From: an uncultured Acidimicrobiales bacterium
Lineage (GTDB): Bacteria > Actinomycetota > Acidimicrobiia > Acidimicrobiales > SZUA-35
NCBI GenBank assembly: GCA_937922785.1
Contig: CALAJQ010000018.1
Span: 124,001 to 188,000, forward strand
Reading direction: 5' to 3'
Length of the DNA: 64,000 bases
A program made the position numbers and the translations under genes. Below, in pieces: positions 33,704 through 42,952 of the stretch (its first letter is position 1; each line of letters starts with the position of its first letter). Below the pieces are notes generated by a model that did not search any database, was not told the DNA's origin, and was given only the letters and a program-made list of their open reading frames with translations.

Positions 33704-34242
33704 TTGTCAGCCCGCTATTTCATTTCTTTGGTGGGCGGCTTTATTACTTTGGTGGGCGTCGCTGGTGCGGTTGGGGTTGATCCGGCCCTTAAGTTTGGCG
33801 AAGAGACGCCGATTGGTAGCTATGACAAGCTTCGAGAAGAACCAGTGTTTTCTGCTCTTGGTAACTGGCCCTTTCACTCTTGGCGTCAGCGTGCGCCGAG
33901 ACGGATCCTCTGTCTGCGGTAACTGTTGATTCAGTGTTCGAGGTGTCAGGCGATGAATACCCTTATCGAGTTCTCATCTATGACGGAAACGGAAATGTAG
34001 AAGACATGAAAGAGATATGGGACGCTACGCCTCTTCTCGCTCGTACAGGATATGGCGAGTGGCCTCATTGGCCGACGTATCTGGCCTTCAAAGACTTCGA
34101 GTGCTAGGGTGGCGGTCGTCTCGATATCGAGGCGACCGGCGGATTGATGGTTACGTATGTCGTTGAGGAAGGCCCTCCTGGTGGGTTTACTCCTCCAGTA
34201 AGTCACGCAGACAGAGTTCGGTTCAGCTGTACCGACAAGTAA
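33704..34242 (+). pseudogene. Broken membrane/exported gene
   Basis: Frame 33704 encodes an export or TM segment (RYFISLVGGFITLVGVAGAVG) followed by about 40 residues. At about 33880-33895 coding potential moves by one base to a second frame (VDSVFEVSGDEYPYRVLIYDGNG...). That frame meets an in-frame TAG at about 34105 and continues as plausible coding (VTYVVEEGPPGGF...) to TAA 34242. One frameshift plus one stop explains the pattern. The ancestor was probably a small exported or immunity-like protein; I do not recognise it. Confidence 0.45.
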
Positions 34243-34911
34243 CCAGCAGAATAGTGCCATAACGCTGCCTTTTGGGATCAACTAACAGCAACTAACGGTC
34301 CGGGTCCTTGAATCCAGTTGTCTCCTAGCAAAGACCTGTCGAGTCGGGGCCTGAGATACCCCGGTCCTCGGACCCTGGAGCAAGACTCTCAATTGGCTTG
34401 TTCACCGGTACACCTCCATCAAGAGTGTGCAGCAAGATGGTCAGCTCGACAAATTTTCGGAACACATCGGACCGTCCTCAATCCCTCGATCACACCACAA
34501 GTGGTCGTGGGGGTTGATCGGCATTGCGGCTTGTCGCGACTAGGTCTTTGAAGAGCTTGCTTGCAATGTTGAATTGGTCCTTTTGCAAGATCTCGGTGTT
34601 GGGTTCGGCAGAACCGAAATATCTGCGATCCGGGCAAGTGATCTGGCGTCCTCTGCGACTAGCGCCCAATTAGAAATCGGTGCATGTCTATCCGAAAACG
34701 AATCGCTCCCAGCCTTTACATCACAGTCAAGAATTTTCAAACTCGGCCCCTCTACCTTCGGTTGCGGGCCAAACCTTGTGAAGGTCCATGGTTGAGCATT
34801 CTAGAAAATTGGAGCCGAACAAGTACCGAGTCCTACTTCATCCTGCAGCATCCACCTTTTGACAGCTCCATCAACTAGCTTCTTCCCCGTAGTCGATACA
34901 AGAGGACCTTG
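34243..34911. other. Non-coding stretch upstream of Rhs locus 1
   Basis: About 670 bases with no gene I can support. Short frames on both strands are mutually inconsistent and lack ribosome-binding sites. It may be decayed remnants of Rhs-island cargo. Confidence 0.4.
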
Positions 34912-37900
34912 ATGCGTAAGCTATTGCTCGTACTGACCAGCACACTCATGGCAGCTTCAGCTGTGTTGGCAACGCCAGTTGTCACCGAGGTAGCACCACT
35001 TGCAGCCCAGCAACTACCCGACGAAGTCCCTCCTGTGCCAGAGGTCCCGTTGGACATTGACGAGACCGAGGGGACAATCTCCGGTGGTGTGTTGCCACCG
35101 GAAGAGGCGCCAGCTGAAGAGCCGAAGATTGCAGATACTCGTGGGATCGAGATTGAGGATCAAGGCAGGGTAGTTCCGTTCAGGACGCCGCCAATTCTGT
35201 CGCCCCAGACGGTCTCGATAGTCGGACGGGCCCCGACGCCTTTGGGGAAGGACACTGTGCGTGTGGTGAGATCCCTCGAGGACGAGCGGATTGGTGTGAC
35301 TCTGGAGGTTTTGGATGAGGAGCTGACGGACAGGTTGTCGCCGGTTGGCGGCTTGGCTTTTGAGTTAACTACTGAGTCCGAAGGAGCAAAGGATTCCGAG
35401 GCTGACGGTTGGGAACTCAGGTTCTCGATGTCGCTATTTGCAGAGTCCCTTATTGATGTCCGGCGTCTGGGTTTTGTCGTTCGCTATGGATGCAATGGAG
35501 AAGGTGTGTGCGACGATCGCGAGTTTGTCCTGGGTCGAGTAGACCAACAGACGAATGAGCTGGTTGTAGTAATCCCGACACGAGCGATGACAGAGATAGC
35601 GGCTGACCGTGTGTCAGATCCAGATGAAGAGGCCCGTGAGCTGGAGAACATGAGCGGCGGTACGCAGGTATTTTTCTCCGCAGCTAGTGGGACCTCAGGT
35701 CAGCATGGTTCGTTCTCGGCTTCTGAATTGAGTGTCTTGTCTTCGTGGCAGGTTGGTCTGCAGACCGGCCATCTGGAGCTGGGTTACTCGATTCCTGTCC
35801 CTCCTGCTGTGGGTCCGTCACCCAGTCTTTCATACAGCTATTCGTCTGGTTCGGTCGATGGGATGAACAGTTCCACGAACAACCAGGCTTCACAGATTGG
35901 TTTGGGTTGGTCTGACAATGCGCCCGTGATCTCGCGCACTCTCAGGGGTTGCTCGAATGGCTCAGCAAACGAAATCGCCTACGCCGGGAATATGTGTCTC
36001 CCGAATAGCAACGAGGGCGGCGTGGTTCCGGTGATTAACAACCGCCATGACGGGTTTGTACTCAGTCTCAATGGCGTTGGCGGCCAGCTCGTGAGAACGA
36101 CAGCCAGTCTGACGGGTCTGGACTACGACAATCAGCCCAACGGTCCCAAGTATTGGGAGTACGAGCTTGAAATGAAGAACGATTGGCGGATCCGGCGAGT
36201 TGAGGATGTCAACGCGTCGGCTGGGCTGGGTAATGGTGATGTGTTCACAACGTTCTGGGAGGTTACGACTGGTGATGGCACTCTGCACGTGTTCGGTCGG
36301 GAACGCCAATTTGCGCCGCAAGGTGGTTCAGGTCCATGGACGACGCGGCCTCGTGTCGCCACTGCGGCTGATTTGGAAGGAACCCGAACATCACTTCAGT
36401 CGGCGAGAGTAGTCCCTGTCTGGATGGGGGCAATCAACAGTCAGCCAAATGTGAACGGCAAGGACATCACCTGCGTTCAGTCGATGTGTGATCTGGCTGT
36501 CGAGTGGCGACTAGATCAGGCGATTGACACCGATGGGAACATGGCGACTTACCACTATTGGCAAGAACCGAACTGGTATAACCCCAACGGTCAGGTAAGA
36601 GAGTACGAACGGGCCTTAAATCTGTGGTACATCGACTACGGCGTCCGTTACGCGGACGGCGCCTATGGCTACGACGAAGCTTCCCAAGTTCCGTTTAGAA
36701 CTCGGTTTGACTACAAGTGGCGTAATTTCCAAACCGATGTCAACGGCAACAACGACGGAGGTGACATCGGCTCAGGCCAAAACTGGCAAGACACTCCGGT
36801 CGACTTGCTATGTGACTACAACATGGCCGTTGCCCAGGGATGTGCAGACACGCCGGCCTTCTTTACCCAGACAGCGCTCAAAAAGGTGACCAACATGGTT
36901 TCGGGTGCCGACGGCGTGCGTCACATCTTCCAGCATTCATACCCGATCGCACCCGAAAGCTACCCTGCAAATTCACCACTTATCTCTGAACCAAAATTGT
37001 GGTTTCAAGCGGTTCAACAATCAGGGCCGGACGGAACGACCCTGCCCAAAACCATGTTTGACGAAGACGAGGGGCGATGGCATGAAAACAGAGTCAATCA
37101 CAACGACAACGGAGCGGGTGGAGTACCCGCAATGCGCATGCTCAGAGTCGGCCGGATGCGAAACGCTCTGGGCGGCACGATTGACTACTCCTATGCACAA
37201 TCTCACCCACCAACCACCTCAGGTGCTTGCTCTCGGGGCACAAACTCTCCTGGCTACATCCGACTCCCATGTGACATGTTCATTGCGTACGACGCCTTCA
37301 CTGGCGGTGGAGGAGCCGTTCTCTGGAACAAATGGAAGGTCAATCAAGCTGTCGCCTATCCCCGGAACGGAGGCTCAGATCCCGAAACCTACGACTATAT
37401 CTATGAGACCCCACCAGATTGGGCCTACAGCTATGCAGTCGGTCGTGGACCAAACTACGCTCCGCAGTGCAGAAACGGCCACGGCTGCGGATACTGGAAC
37501 GACTACCGCGGTCACCCCGAGGTCTCAGTCGAACGCGCTGATGGGAAAAAGACAACCCACTTCTTTGCCACAGGTATGCGCAATGATCGTGTCGGACCCA
37601 ACTCAACAACCACGCTCGGCGCATCGTCGGCTCACCAGAACGTTAAACCGGCAAAGTATGAAAACGCAGACGGTGGCCTCAACGACAACTGGCTGCCATT
37701 GGCTGGCAAAGACGTCGGCGTTCGCAACCTAAACGCGAGCAATCAACTCCTGTCGGTATCCGTTGTCGGTTACAGCCAGACCAAAGTCACCGATATCGCC
37801 TACCCCGACAGCTACAGAATCACCCAAAGACGCGATTTTAATCACGAGCTGAACACCCCCGGTGTACGCAGCTCCGCCCACACCACTCAGGTCCATACTG

Positions 37901-38748
37901 AGTTCGATGTGCTTGGCCGCCCGTTCCGAGTCCAGGATTGGGGCTACCTTCACACAACTTCAGATGATCGGACTAGTTTCACTAGCTACGTAGTGCCTGA
38001 ATACAAACTAAGCAGCTACGACAATGACGCCTGGGTCGTGTCACCAGTCCAACTGGAAGCCATCAAATCTGACATCACAACCGATGGATCTTGGGGTAAC
38101 TGGATCTCAGCGGACATCTACAACTATGACAACCACAGCTATGACACCGAACCGACGTACGGTCGGCTCACCATGGCGAGAGTTCAGGTCACTAGAACTG
38201 GTAGCGGATCACCGGTCTTTGGGGATCAGACCAACTACACCCACACCTACAGGGGTCAGGTCGCAACCGAAAAACATCTTGGAACGCTAAGCAACCCAGC
38301 TGACGATCAGCAAACCGTCTTTGCGTACCACTCAACATACGCCTACCTGACAAGTGTGAATGGGCCGCTAGACAACGACACGACCGCCTATACCCGCAAG
38401 GCTGAATTCGGCACGCCGCTAGTAACGACCGCGCCCAACAACCTCGTGACCGTGGCCACCTATGACGGCCTCGGCCGAACTAAGACCGTCAAGCTTCCTG
38501 GAGTCTCGAACCCCAGCTACAAATTCAGCTACTACACCCATGAGTTCCATGCCGACAGCGTCAAGACCGAGACAATCGGCGACGGGTCCAGCTACACAGC
38601 AAGCTGGATCTACACAGATGGCTTCGGCCGGTTCATCCAATCTCACAACGAACACCAAGGCCAAAACTGGGCGAACGTGACAGCCGCAAAATATGACGCA
38701 AACGGGCGATCCAATTCCAAACACAACCAATCTTCAACACATCATTAA
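34912..38748 (+). CDS. Rhs/YD-repeat polymorphic toxin, N-terminal part (interrupted)
   Basis: The start is ATG 34912, after AGAGGACC; a TTG one codon upstream is also possible. An export signal (LLLVLTSTLMAASAVLATP) and a Pro/Glu-rich linker precede a SpvB/TcaC-like and YD-repeat region (LSYSYSSGSVDGMNSS; many Tyr-Asp repeats such as YDYIYE and YDGLGR). The frame stops at 38748. The same protein continues one frame earlier: near 38703 coding changes to a frame whose product flows on as RAIQFQTQPIFNTSL. A 4-bp deletion of one GCGA unit, or a 1-bp loss, would explain this. The sense upstream and downstream is intact, so this is one gene of about 2,290 residues with a frameshift or sequencing error. 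Confidence 0.85.
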   Translation: MRKLLLVLTSTLMAASAVLATPVVTEVAPLAAQQLPDEVPPVPEVPLDIDETEGTISGGVLPPEEAPAEEPKIADTRGIEIEDQGRVVPFRTPPILSPQTVSIVGRAPTPLGKDTVRVVRSLEDERIGVTLEVLDEELTDRLSPVGGLAFELTTESEGAKDSEADGWELRFSMSLFAESLIDVRRLGFVVRYGCNGEGVCDDREFVLGRVDQQTNELVVVIPTRAMTEIAADRVSDPDEEARELENMSGGTQVFFSAASGTSGQHGSFSASELSVLSSWQVGLQTGHLELGYSIPVPPAVGPSPSLSYSYSSGSVDGMNSSTNNQASQIGLGWSDNAPVISRTLRGCSNGSANEIAYAGNMCLPNSNEGGVVPVINNRHDGFVLSLNGVGGQLVRTTASLTGLDYDNQPNGPKYWEYELEMKNDWRIRRVEDVNASAGLGNGDVFTTFWEVTTGDGTLHVFGRERQFAPQGGSGPWTTRPRVATAADLEGTRTSLQSARVVPVWMGAINSQPNVNGKDITCVQSMCDLAVEWRLDQAIDTDGNMATYHYWQEPNWYNPNGQVREYERALNLWYIDYGVRYADGAYGYDEASQVPFRTRFDYKWRNFQTDVNGNNDGGDIGSGQNWQDTPVDLLCDYNMAVAQGCADTPAFFTQTALKKVTNMVSGADGVRHIFQHSYPIAPESYPANSPLISEPKLWFQAVQQSGPDGTTLPKTMFDEDEGRWHENRVNHNDNGAGGVPAMRMLRVGRMRNALGGTIDYSYAQSHPPTTSGACSRGTNSPGYIRLPCDMFIAYDAFTGGGGAVLWNKWKVNQAVAYPRNGGSDPETYDYIYETPPDWAYSYAVGRGPNYAPQCRNGHGCGYWNDYRGHPEVSVERADGKKTTHFFATGMRNDRVGPNSTTTLGASSAHQNVKPAKYENADGGLNDNWLPLAGKDVGVRNLNASNQLLSVSVVGYSQTKVTDIAYPDSYRITQRRDFNHELNTPGVRSSAHTTQVHTEFDVLGRPFRVQDWGYLHTTSDDRTSFTSYVVPEYKLSSYDNDAWVVSPVQLEAIKSDITTDGSWGNWISADIYNYDNHSYDTEPTYGRLTMARVQVTRTGSGSPVFGDQTNYTHTYRGQVATEKHLGTLSNPADDQQTVFAYHSTYAYLTSVNGPLDNDTTAYTRKAEFGTPLVTTAPNNLVTVATYDGLGRTKTVKLPGVSNPSYKFSYYTHEFHADSVKTETIGDGSSYTASWIYTDGFGRFIQSHNEHQGQNWANVTAAKYDANGRSNSKHNQSSTHH

Positions 38749-41700
38749 CACCAGGGCAATTTCAAGAAATCGACTGGAACAACCCGCTAGTACCGCGGAC
38801 GAAGTTCTCATACCCCACAAACATCGGGAAAGGCTGTAACACCGGAGCGAACATCAAAACAGAATCGTTAAGACAAAACGGGACCGTACGAGCCACCACC
38901 TACAGCCAGCAGTGCGGAACCCTCAACCGGTCCTGGGATGCCAACAACAAGCAAACCGCCACCAGACACGGAGCACGCGGCCGAATCGACGCCATCAACG
39001 ACGGCGAAGGCCTAACCGATCCAATCCGAACCGAATACACCTACAACGACCGCGACCAGATCGTCAACATCAAAGACGACCACAACAACAACATCGTCTA
39101 CGAATACAAAGACTGGAACATACAACAAACCAAAATCATCGACCCAGACCTCGGAACCATCACCTACACATACGACGACCACCTAAGACTCAAAAAACAG
39201 ATAGATGGACGAGACCAGGGAGTCGACAGTGCCAACACCAAATCCGAACTGATCATCGAGTACAACAAGGCTGACCAACCGACCAAAGCAACACATGACG
39301 GTGCACTCGCAATGGAGTGGACCTATGACGGACTTGGCCGACTCAAAACCACAAAAAACCGGAACCTAACCATAAACAGCACAGTCAGGGGAGAAGTCAC
39401 CCAAGCCTTCACATACAACAATCAGGGACTCATCAAAGATTCAACCCTGACAGTACCCGGTCTGACTTCGCAGAAAATGGCTATGACCTACCGCGACTCA
39501 GGCTCTCTCTACACCACCAAATACTCCCAAGGCGGGGGTGCAACTCTCGAGACTGTCACCGTCGGATACAACCAGCTCGAAACCCCAAACTGGATCGGCG
39601 TCCGAAACGGAACCAATCCAAACACACCGGCAGCATCATGGATCGGCTACGACGCCCACAACCGAGTCGAGTATCTAAACCGCGGAGTCTCAACCAGCCC
39701 AGGCGCCCTAAACACCAGATTCCGTCACGCACCCGAGACAGGCCTACTCGACTACATCAGACACTACAGCCCCGACGACATGGCAAACCAAAAACTAGCC
39801 ACAACCTGGGATCCCAACGGCAACCTACTCTCAATAAGAGAGAACGAAGCCATCACATCCCAGTACCAGTGTTTCGAATACGACATACACAACCGACTGG
39901 ACCTAGCTAGAACAAGCACACAGGCCTGTGATCAGCCAATCGTCTGGGGCGGTGAATCGCCCTACTACGTCGACTACGGCTACAACAACATCGGCAACAT
40001 CACAGGCGCCTGGGGCGCAAACACACCCAACGGCCCCTACAGCTACGGCGCCGGAGACGCCGGACCCAACGCCGTAACATCAGCCGGGCCCACCGGACCA
40101 GGACAGACGCCATCCACCTACGCCTACGACAAGGGCGGGAACATGATCTCAAGAACGAGGGGAGTAACCACAGACTTCTTCTACGGCGTACAAGGAAAGC
40201 TCATACTCACCAAGGAGGGCGGGAACGACAAATCCTCCTACCTCTACGACGCCTCGGGAAACCGCGTTAAACGAACCATCGGAAACGAATCGACCTACTA
40301 CCACGGAAGCCTAGAGATCACCCAGAGCGGAGGCTCGAACAGCCGCAAGCTGGTGCTCTCGGCAGCTGGGCAAGCGATTGGTATGTGGCAGAACGGTCAA
40401 CTAACAACCCTCGCCACAGACCACTTAGGCTCAGTTGGAGTGACCCGCACCAACAGCGGTACCATCGATAGGCAGCGCTATCTTCCGTCGGGCGGACCAC
40501 GGAACGCTGCCCGCACAAACATGCTAGCTCTTGACCAGACATTCACCGGCCAGACGGACGACCCAGGCACTGGGCTGATTCACTACGAGGCCCGCATGTA
40601 CGACCCGTACCTTGGTCGCTTCACTCAAGCCGACACGATTATCCCGGATCCCACAAATCAAGCTGACCTCAATCGCTTCAGCTATGTGCGGAACAACCCA
40701 CTTGCGTATACCGATCCATCAGGCAACGATCCATGCTTGGTCGGACCAATGGCACACAGCTTCTCCTGCGGTATATACGGGGCTGGAAACTCGGGTAGCA
40801 GCGAAGGAAACCGTCGCAGTTTCCCTGGGTTCGAAGAAAGCGGCAAACCTCTTGAACCCACTGCAGGTCCAACGCAACCAGTATTGGACACAGGCAAGGA
40901 CCTGCTCAGAACCGGGCTATTCGACGAGCGCTCGTGCCGCTCAAACGGTGGAGCTGGAGGTCTTGAGGTGGACACCGGGTGTATAGCAGAAGTTCTGACT
41001 TCGATCTCTCCTTGCAAGGCGCTGATCAAAGCGCTGTGCCGAGCAGTCGGGAACTCAGCGAGACGACTGATCCCGGTCCGGAAAGTGCCAACTCGAGTGC
41101 CTGCATGCCTTCGATCGTTCTCACGTGACACAGAGGTCTTACTCGGAGATGGAGTTACGTCGAAGCCTATCTCGGAATTCGAACCTGGCGACGAGGTTTG
41201 GGCCCTCAACCCCGAGACCGGAGAGTCAGGACCCCGACGAGTCGAGGCCGTGTGGCCACACCACGATTGGCTCCTTTCCCTGGAGGTCGAAGGGGGGTCG
41301 GTAACAACGACGGAAGACCACCGCTTCTGGAATCTCTCGGATAACGAGTGGCAGGAGACCCAGCACCTCGACCCCGGCGACTTTTTGATTACACCGCTGG
41401 GTGACCGGGTAGAGGCCGGTTCGCTTGACTGGACCACGCTGCATTTCGACGAGGCATATGACCTCACTATTCAAGGAATTCATTCGTACTTCGTAGACAC
41501 CGGCAACGACGACGTACTAGTGCACAACTGCGGCGATCTCCAGTCGGCGATTGAGCGTGGTGCGCGCATATTCGACACCGGTGGTGCCCACCTTCCGGAA
41601 GCCGTAGTTCGAAACTTGAAGAACAACCACGGCGTCAGCGAACGCCTTGCCAGTGCGCGGATTCACGCCATCAAAAAGGGCATAGAGGGGAATCCAGATC

Positions 41701-41783
41701 TGGCCATATCACTTTCCGGAGACGTGTGGGATCCTCGGTCGGGCGACTATCTAGGCAGCCTGACGCAAGGCGGCGGCGGGTGA
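38703..41783 (+). CDS. Rhs polymorphic toxin, C-terminal part with Hint domain and toxin tip
   Basis: This continues the Rhs protein from 34912 in a shifted frame; the first ATG in this frame is 39312, but homology-like coding starts near 38703. The core ends with MYDPYLGRFTQADTIIPDP, then SYVRNNPLAYTDPSGN. A Hint/intein-like self-cleaving domain runs from Cys codon 41106 (CLRSFSRDTEVLLGDG), through TTEDHRFW, to the VLVHNC end at 41520-41531. The final 83 residues (41532-41780) form the released toxin tip, including SARIHAIKKG and NPDLAISLSGDVWDPRSG. They resemble small RNase-like tips in outline, but the family is not certain. The overlapping gene at 41780 is the expected immunity gene. Confidence 0.88.
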   Translation, partial: RAIQFQTQPIFNTSLTPGQFQEIDWNNPLVPRTKFSYPTNIGKGCNTGANIKTESLRQNGTVRATTYSQQCGTLNRSWDANNKQTATRHGARGRIDAINDGEGLTDPIRTEYTYNDRDQIVNIKDDHNNNIVYEYKDWNIQQTKIIDPDLGTITYTYDDHLRLKKQIDGRDQGVDSANTKSELIIEYNKADQPTKATHDGALAMEWTYDGLGRLKTTKNRNLTINSTVRGEVTQAFTYNNQGLIKDSTLTVPGLTSQKMAMTYRDSGSLYTTKYSQGGGATLETVTVGYNQLETPNWIGVRNGTNPNTPAASWIGYDAHNRVEYLNRGVSTSPGALNTRFRHAPETGLLDYIRHYSPDDMANQKLATTWDPNGNLLSIRENEAITSQYQCFEYDIHNRLDLARTSTQACDQPIVWGGESPYYVDYGYNNIGNITGAWGANTPNGPYSYGAGDAGPNAVTSAGPTGPGQTPSTYAYDKGGNMISRTRGVTTDFFYGVQGKLILTKEGGNDKSSYLYDASGNRVKRTIGNESTYYHGSLEITQSGGSNSRKLVLSAAGQAIGMWQNGQLTTLATDHLGSVGVTRTNSGTIDRQRYLPSGGPRNAARTNMLALDQTFTGQTDDPGTGLIHYEARMYDPYLGRFTQADTIIPDPTNQADLNRFSYVRNNPLAYTDPSGNDPCLVGPMAHSFSCGIYGAGNSGSSEGNRRSFPGFEESGKPLEPTAGPTQPVLDTGKDLLRTGLFDERSCRSNGGAGGLEVDTGCIAEVLTSISPCKALIKALCRAVGNSARRLIPVRKVPTRVPACLRSFSRDTEVLLGDGVTSKPISEFEPGDEVWALNPETGESGPRRVEAVWPHHDWLLSLEVEGGSVTTTEDHRFWNLSDNEWQETQHLDPGDFLITPLGDRVEAGSLDWTTLHFDEAYDLTIQGIHSYFVDTGNDDVLVHNCGDLQSAIERGARIFDTGGAHLPEAVVRNLKNNHGVSERLASARIHAIKKGIEGNPDLAISLSGDVWDPRSGDYLGSLTQGGGG
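40371..40424 (+). repeat. 54-bp repeat in Rhs core, copy 1
   Basis: Identical to 42889-42942 (CAAGCGATTGG through ATGTGGCAGAACGG to CACAGACCAC). Diverged but clearly related sequence continues for a further 70-75 bp. It lies inside the Rhs core upstream of the tip and could serve as homology for tip exchange. Confidence 0.9.
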
Positions 41784-42037
41784 GCTTAGCGGGTGAAGAC
41801 GAGTTGAGACCGTACGTAATCCTGAGGATTGACGTTGCTCTGATCGGTTCACAACCTTCTGAGGCTGTAGCGGTCAAAGGCTTTGCCGTTGACCGCAAGC
41901 GGGCGGAAGCTGAGGTGGATCGCCTCAACGGACTCGGCCGCACCGACCGTATCTACGTTCATCGGGTCGCCCGGGGAATCGAGTCAGTCATGGTCAACGA
42001 TGACGGTAGCGAAACGGGCTCGGGGATATTGGAGTGA
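41780..42037 (+). CDS. Putative immunity protein for the Rhs-1 toxin tip
   Basis: This 85-residue protein starts at GTG 41780, overlapping the Rhs stop by 4 nt (GTGA). It is acidic and soluble (YVILRIDVALIGSQPSEAVAVKGF...), with no recognised family. In polymorphic-toxin loci the gene directly downstream of the tip is normally its cognate immunity gene, and overlap supports co-translation. Specificity is inferred only from position. Confidence 0.7.
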   Translation: MSLAGEDELRPYVILRIDVALIGSQPSEAVAVKGFAVDRKRAEAEVDRLNGLGRTDRIYVHRVARGIESVMVNDDGSETGSGILE

Positions 42038-42520
42038 GGGAACACAGATATGCCTCAGATGTACGAGCCGACTGGGGAGCGTTTATCCAGTATCCTTGGA
42101 CCTCGCAAGTTATAGTCCATGTCAAGTTCAACCGTTGCGCCCCAAGCACCTTGCAGCACTCCAACTCCTCACGGCCTTTCAGGCTGAGGTGCCGATCGGC
42201 AGCGACTTTAACCCGTCATGAATGTCCGGGCATCGAGGATCGCGCTGGTGCATTTGTGACTGGCCGCCTGTCTGAGGATGAGGCTGCTGTGAGGGCGATT
42301 GGGCCGCGCGAACCGGGTTGAAAGGCTGGAGTTTCTATCGCTGTCGAGTGCTCGATACTATGTGATCACGGGGGCGAACTCTAGAACAAGGCACAGTGTC
42401 TCAAGTTCCCTGCCCGCTGGCTACTCGGGCCTAGGTGAGCGAATCAACTTGGACATTTTCACTGGACCACTAAACCGCGATCTGGCACATGTAACGTTCT
42501 ACCCTACAACAGGCGGATAA
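42038..42520 (+). pseudogene. Degraded orphan toxin tip
   Basis: No single intact frame spans this segment, but coding-like pieces appear: ALQLLTAFQAEVPIGSDF (ending 42221) and a C-terminal-looking GLGERINLDIFTGPLNRDL...YPTTGG ending at 42520. The last segment sits 12 nt ahead of the intact gene at 42533, as toxin tips sit ahead of their immunity genes. I read this as the decayed remnant of an older Rhs tip. Confidence 0.4.
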
Positions 42521-42532
42521 GTGAGGAGCAGA

Positions 42533-42829
42533 ATGACTGATAGTTGGATAGATCTCGCGCAGGTAGGGCGAGCTTCCATGGTTCAGCGCGCCGAGCGCAA
42601 ATTTCCTAGCGTGTGTATCCAGGGAGACACACTTTATACCTGGCTTCGGGAGATTACCGAGGTCCTTGCTCAGAGCCAGGCTCAAGCCAACGAGCAGCTG
42701 CAATTCCACGCCAAAGAGCTGTATGCAATCGTGGATACTTATGCTCGGTTGTGTCGTCAAGCATCCCGCCCGGTGCCCTTTGAGTGGCCAGATCCTGCAA
42801 TTGAGGAAGAATTGCTTGAGGTACCTTGA
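42533..42829 (+). CDS. Putative orphan immunity protein
   Basis: This 98-residue soluble helical protein has ATG 42533 preceded by GAGGAG. It is hydrophilic (MTDSWIDLAQVGRASMVQRAERKF...), acidic toward the C-terminus (DPAIEEELLEVP), and carries no recognised domain. It follows a degraded tip remnant and precedes the displaced Rhs core repeat. It is probably a retained immunity gene protecting against a sibling toxin. Confidence 0.6.
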   Translation: MTDSWIDLAQVGRASMVQRAERKFPSVCIQGDTLYTWLREITEVLAQSQAQANEQLQFHAKELYAIVDTYARLCRQASRPVPFEWPDPAIEEELLEVP

Positions 42830-42888
42830 GCCTTAGACGGGTTGATCGTCTGACGTAACGCTCGGCACTACGGCGTACAACAGCCGGA

Positions 42889-42942
42889 CAAGCGATTGGT
42901 ATGTGGCAGAACGGTCAACTAACAACCCTCGCCACAGACCAC
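42889..42942 (+). repeat. 54-bp repeat of Rhs core, copy 2 (displaced)
   Basis: Exact copy of 40371-40424. The related sequence continues to about 43015, then jumps: about 65-70 bp present in the main core are missing (after CGGCGGGCCCCG), which breaks the reading frame. Core sequence encoding MYDPYLARFTQADTIIPD follows. Confidence 0.9.
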
Positions 42943-42952
42943 CTCGGCTCGG

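Noticed and set aside
38695..38710. Programmed -1 frameshift in the Rhs gene
   Set aside because: No canonical slippery heptamer or downstream structure is evident; a deletion fits better.
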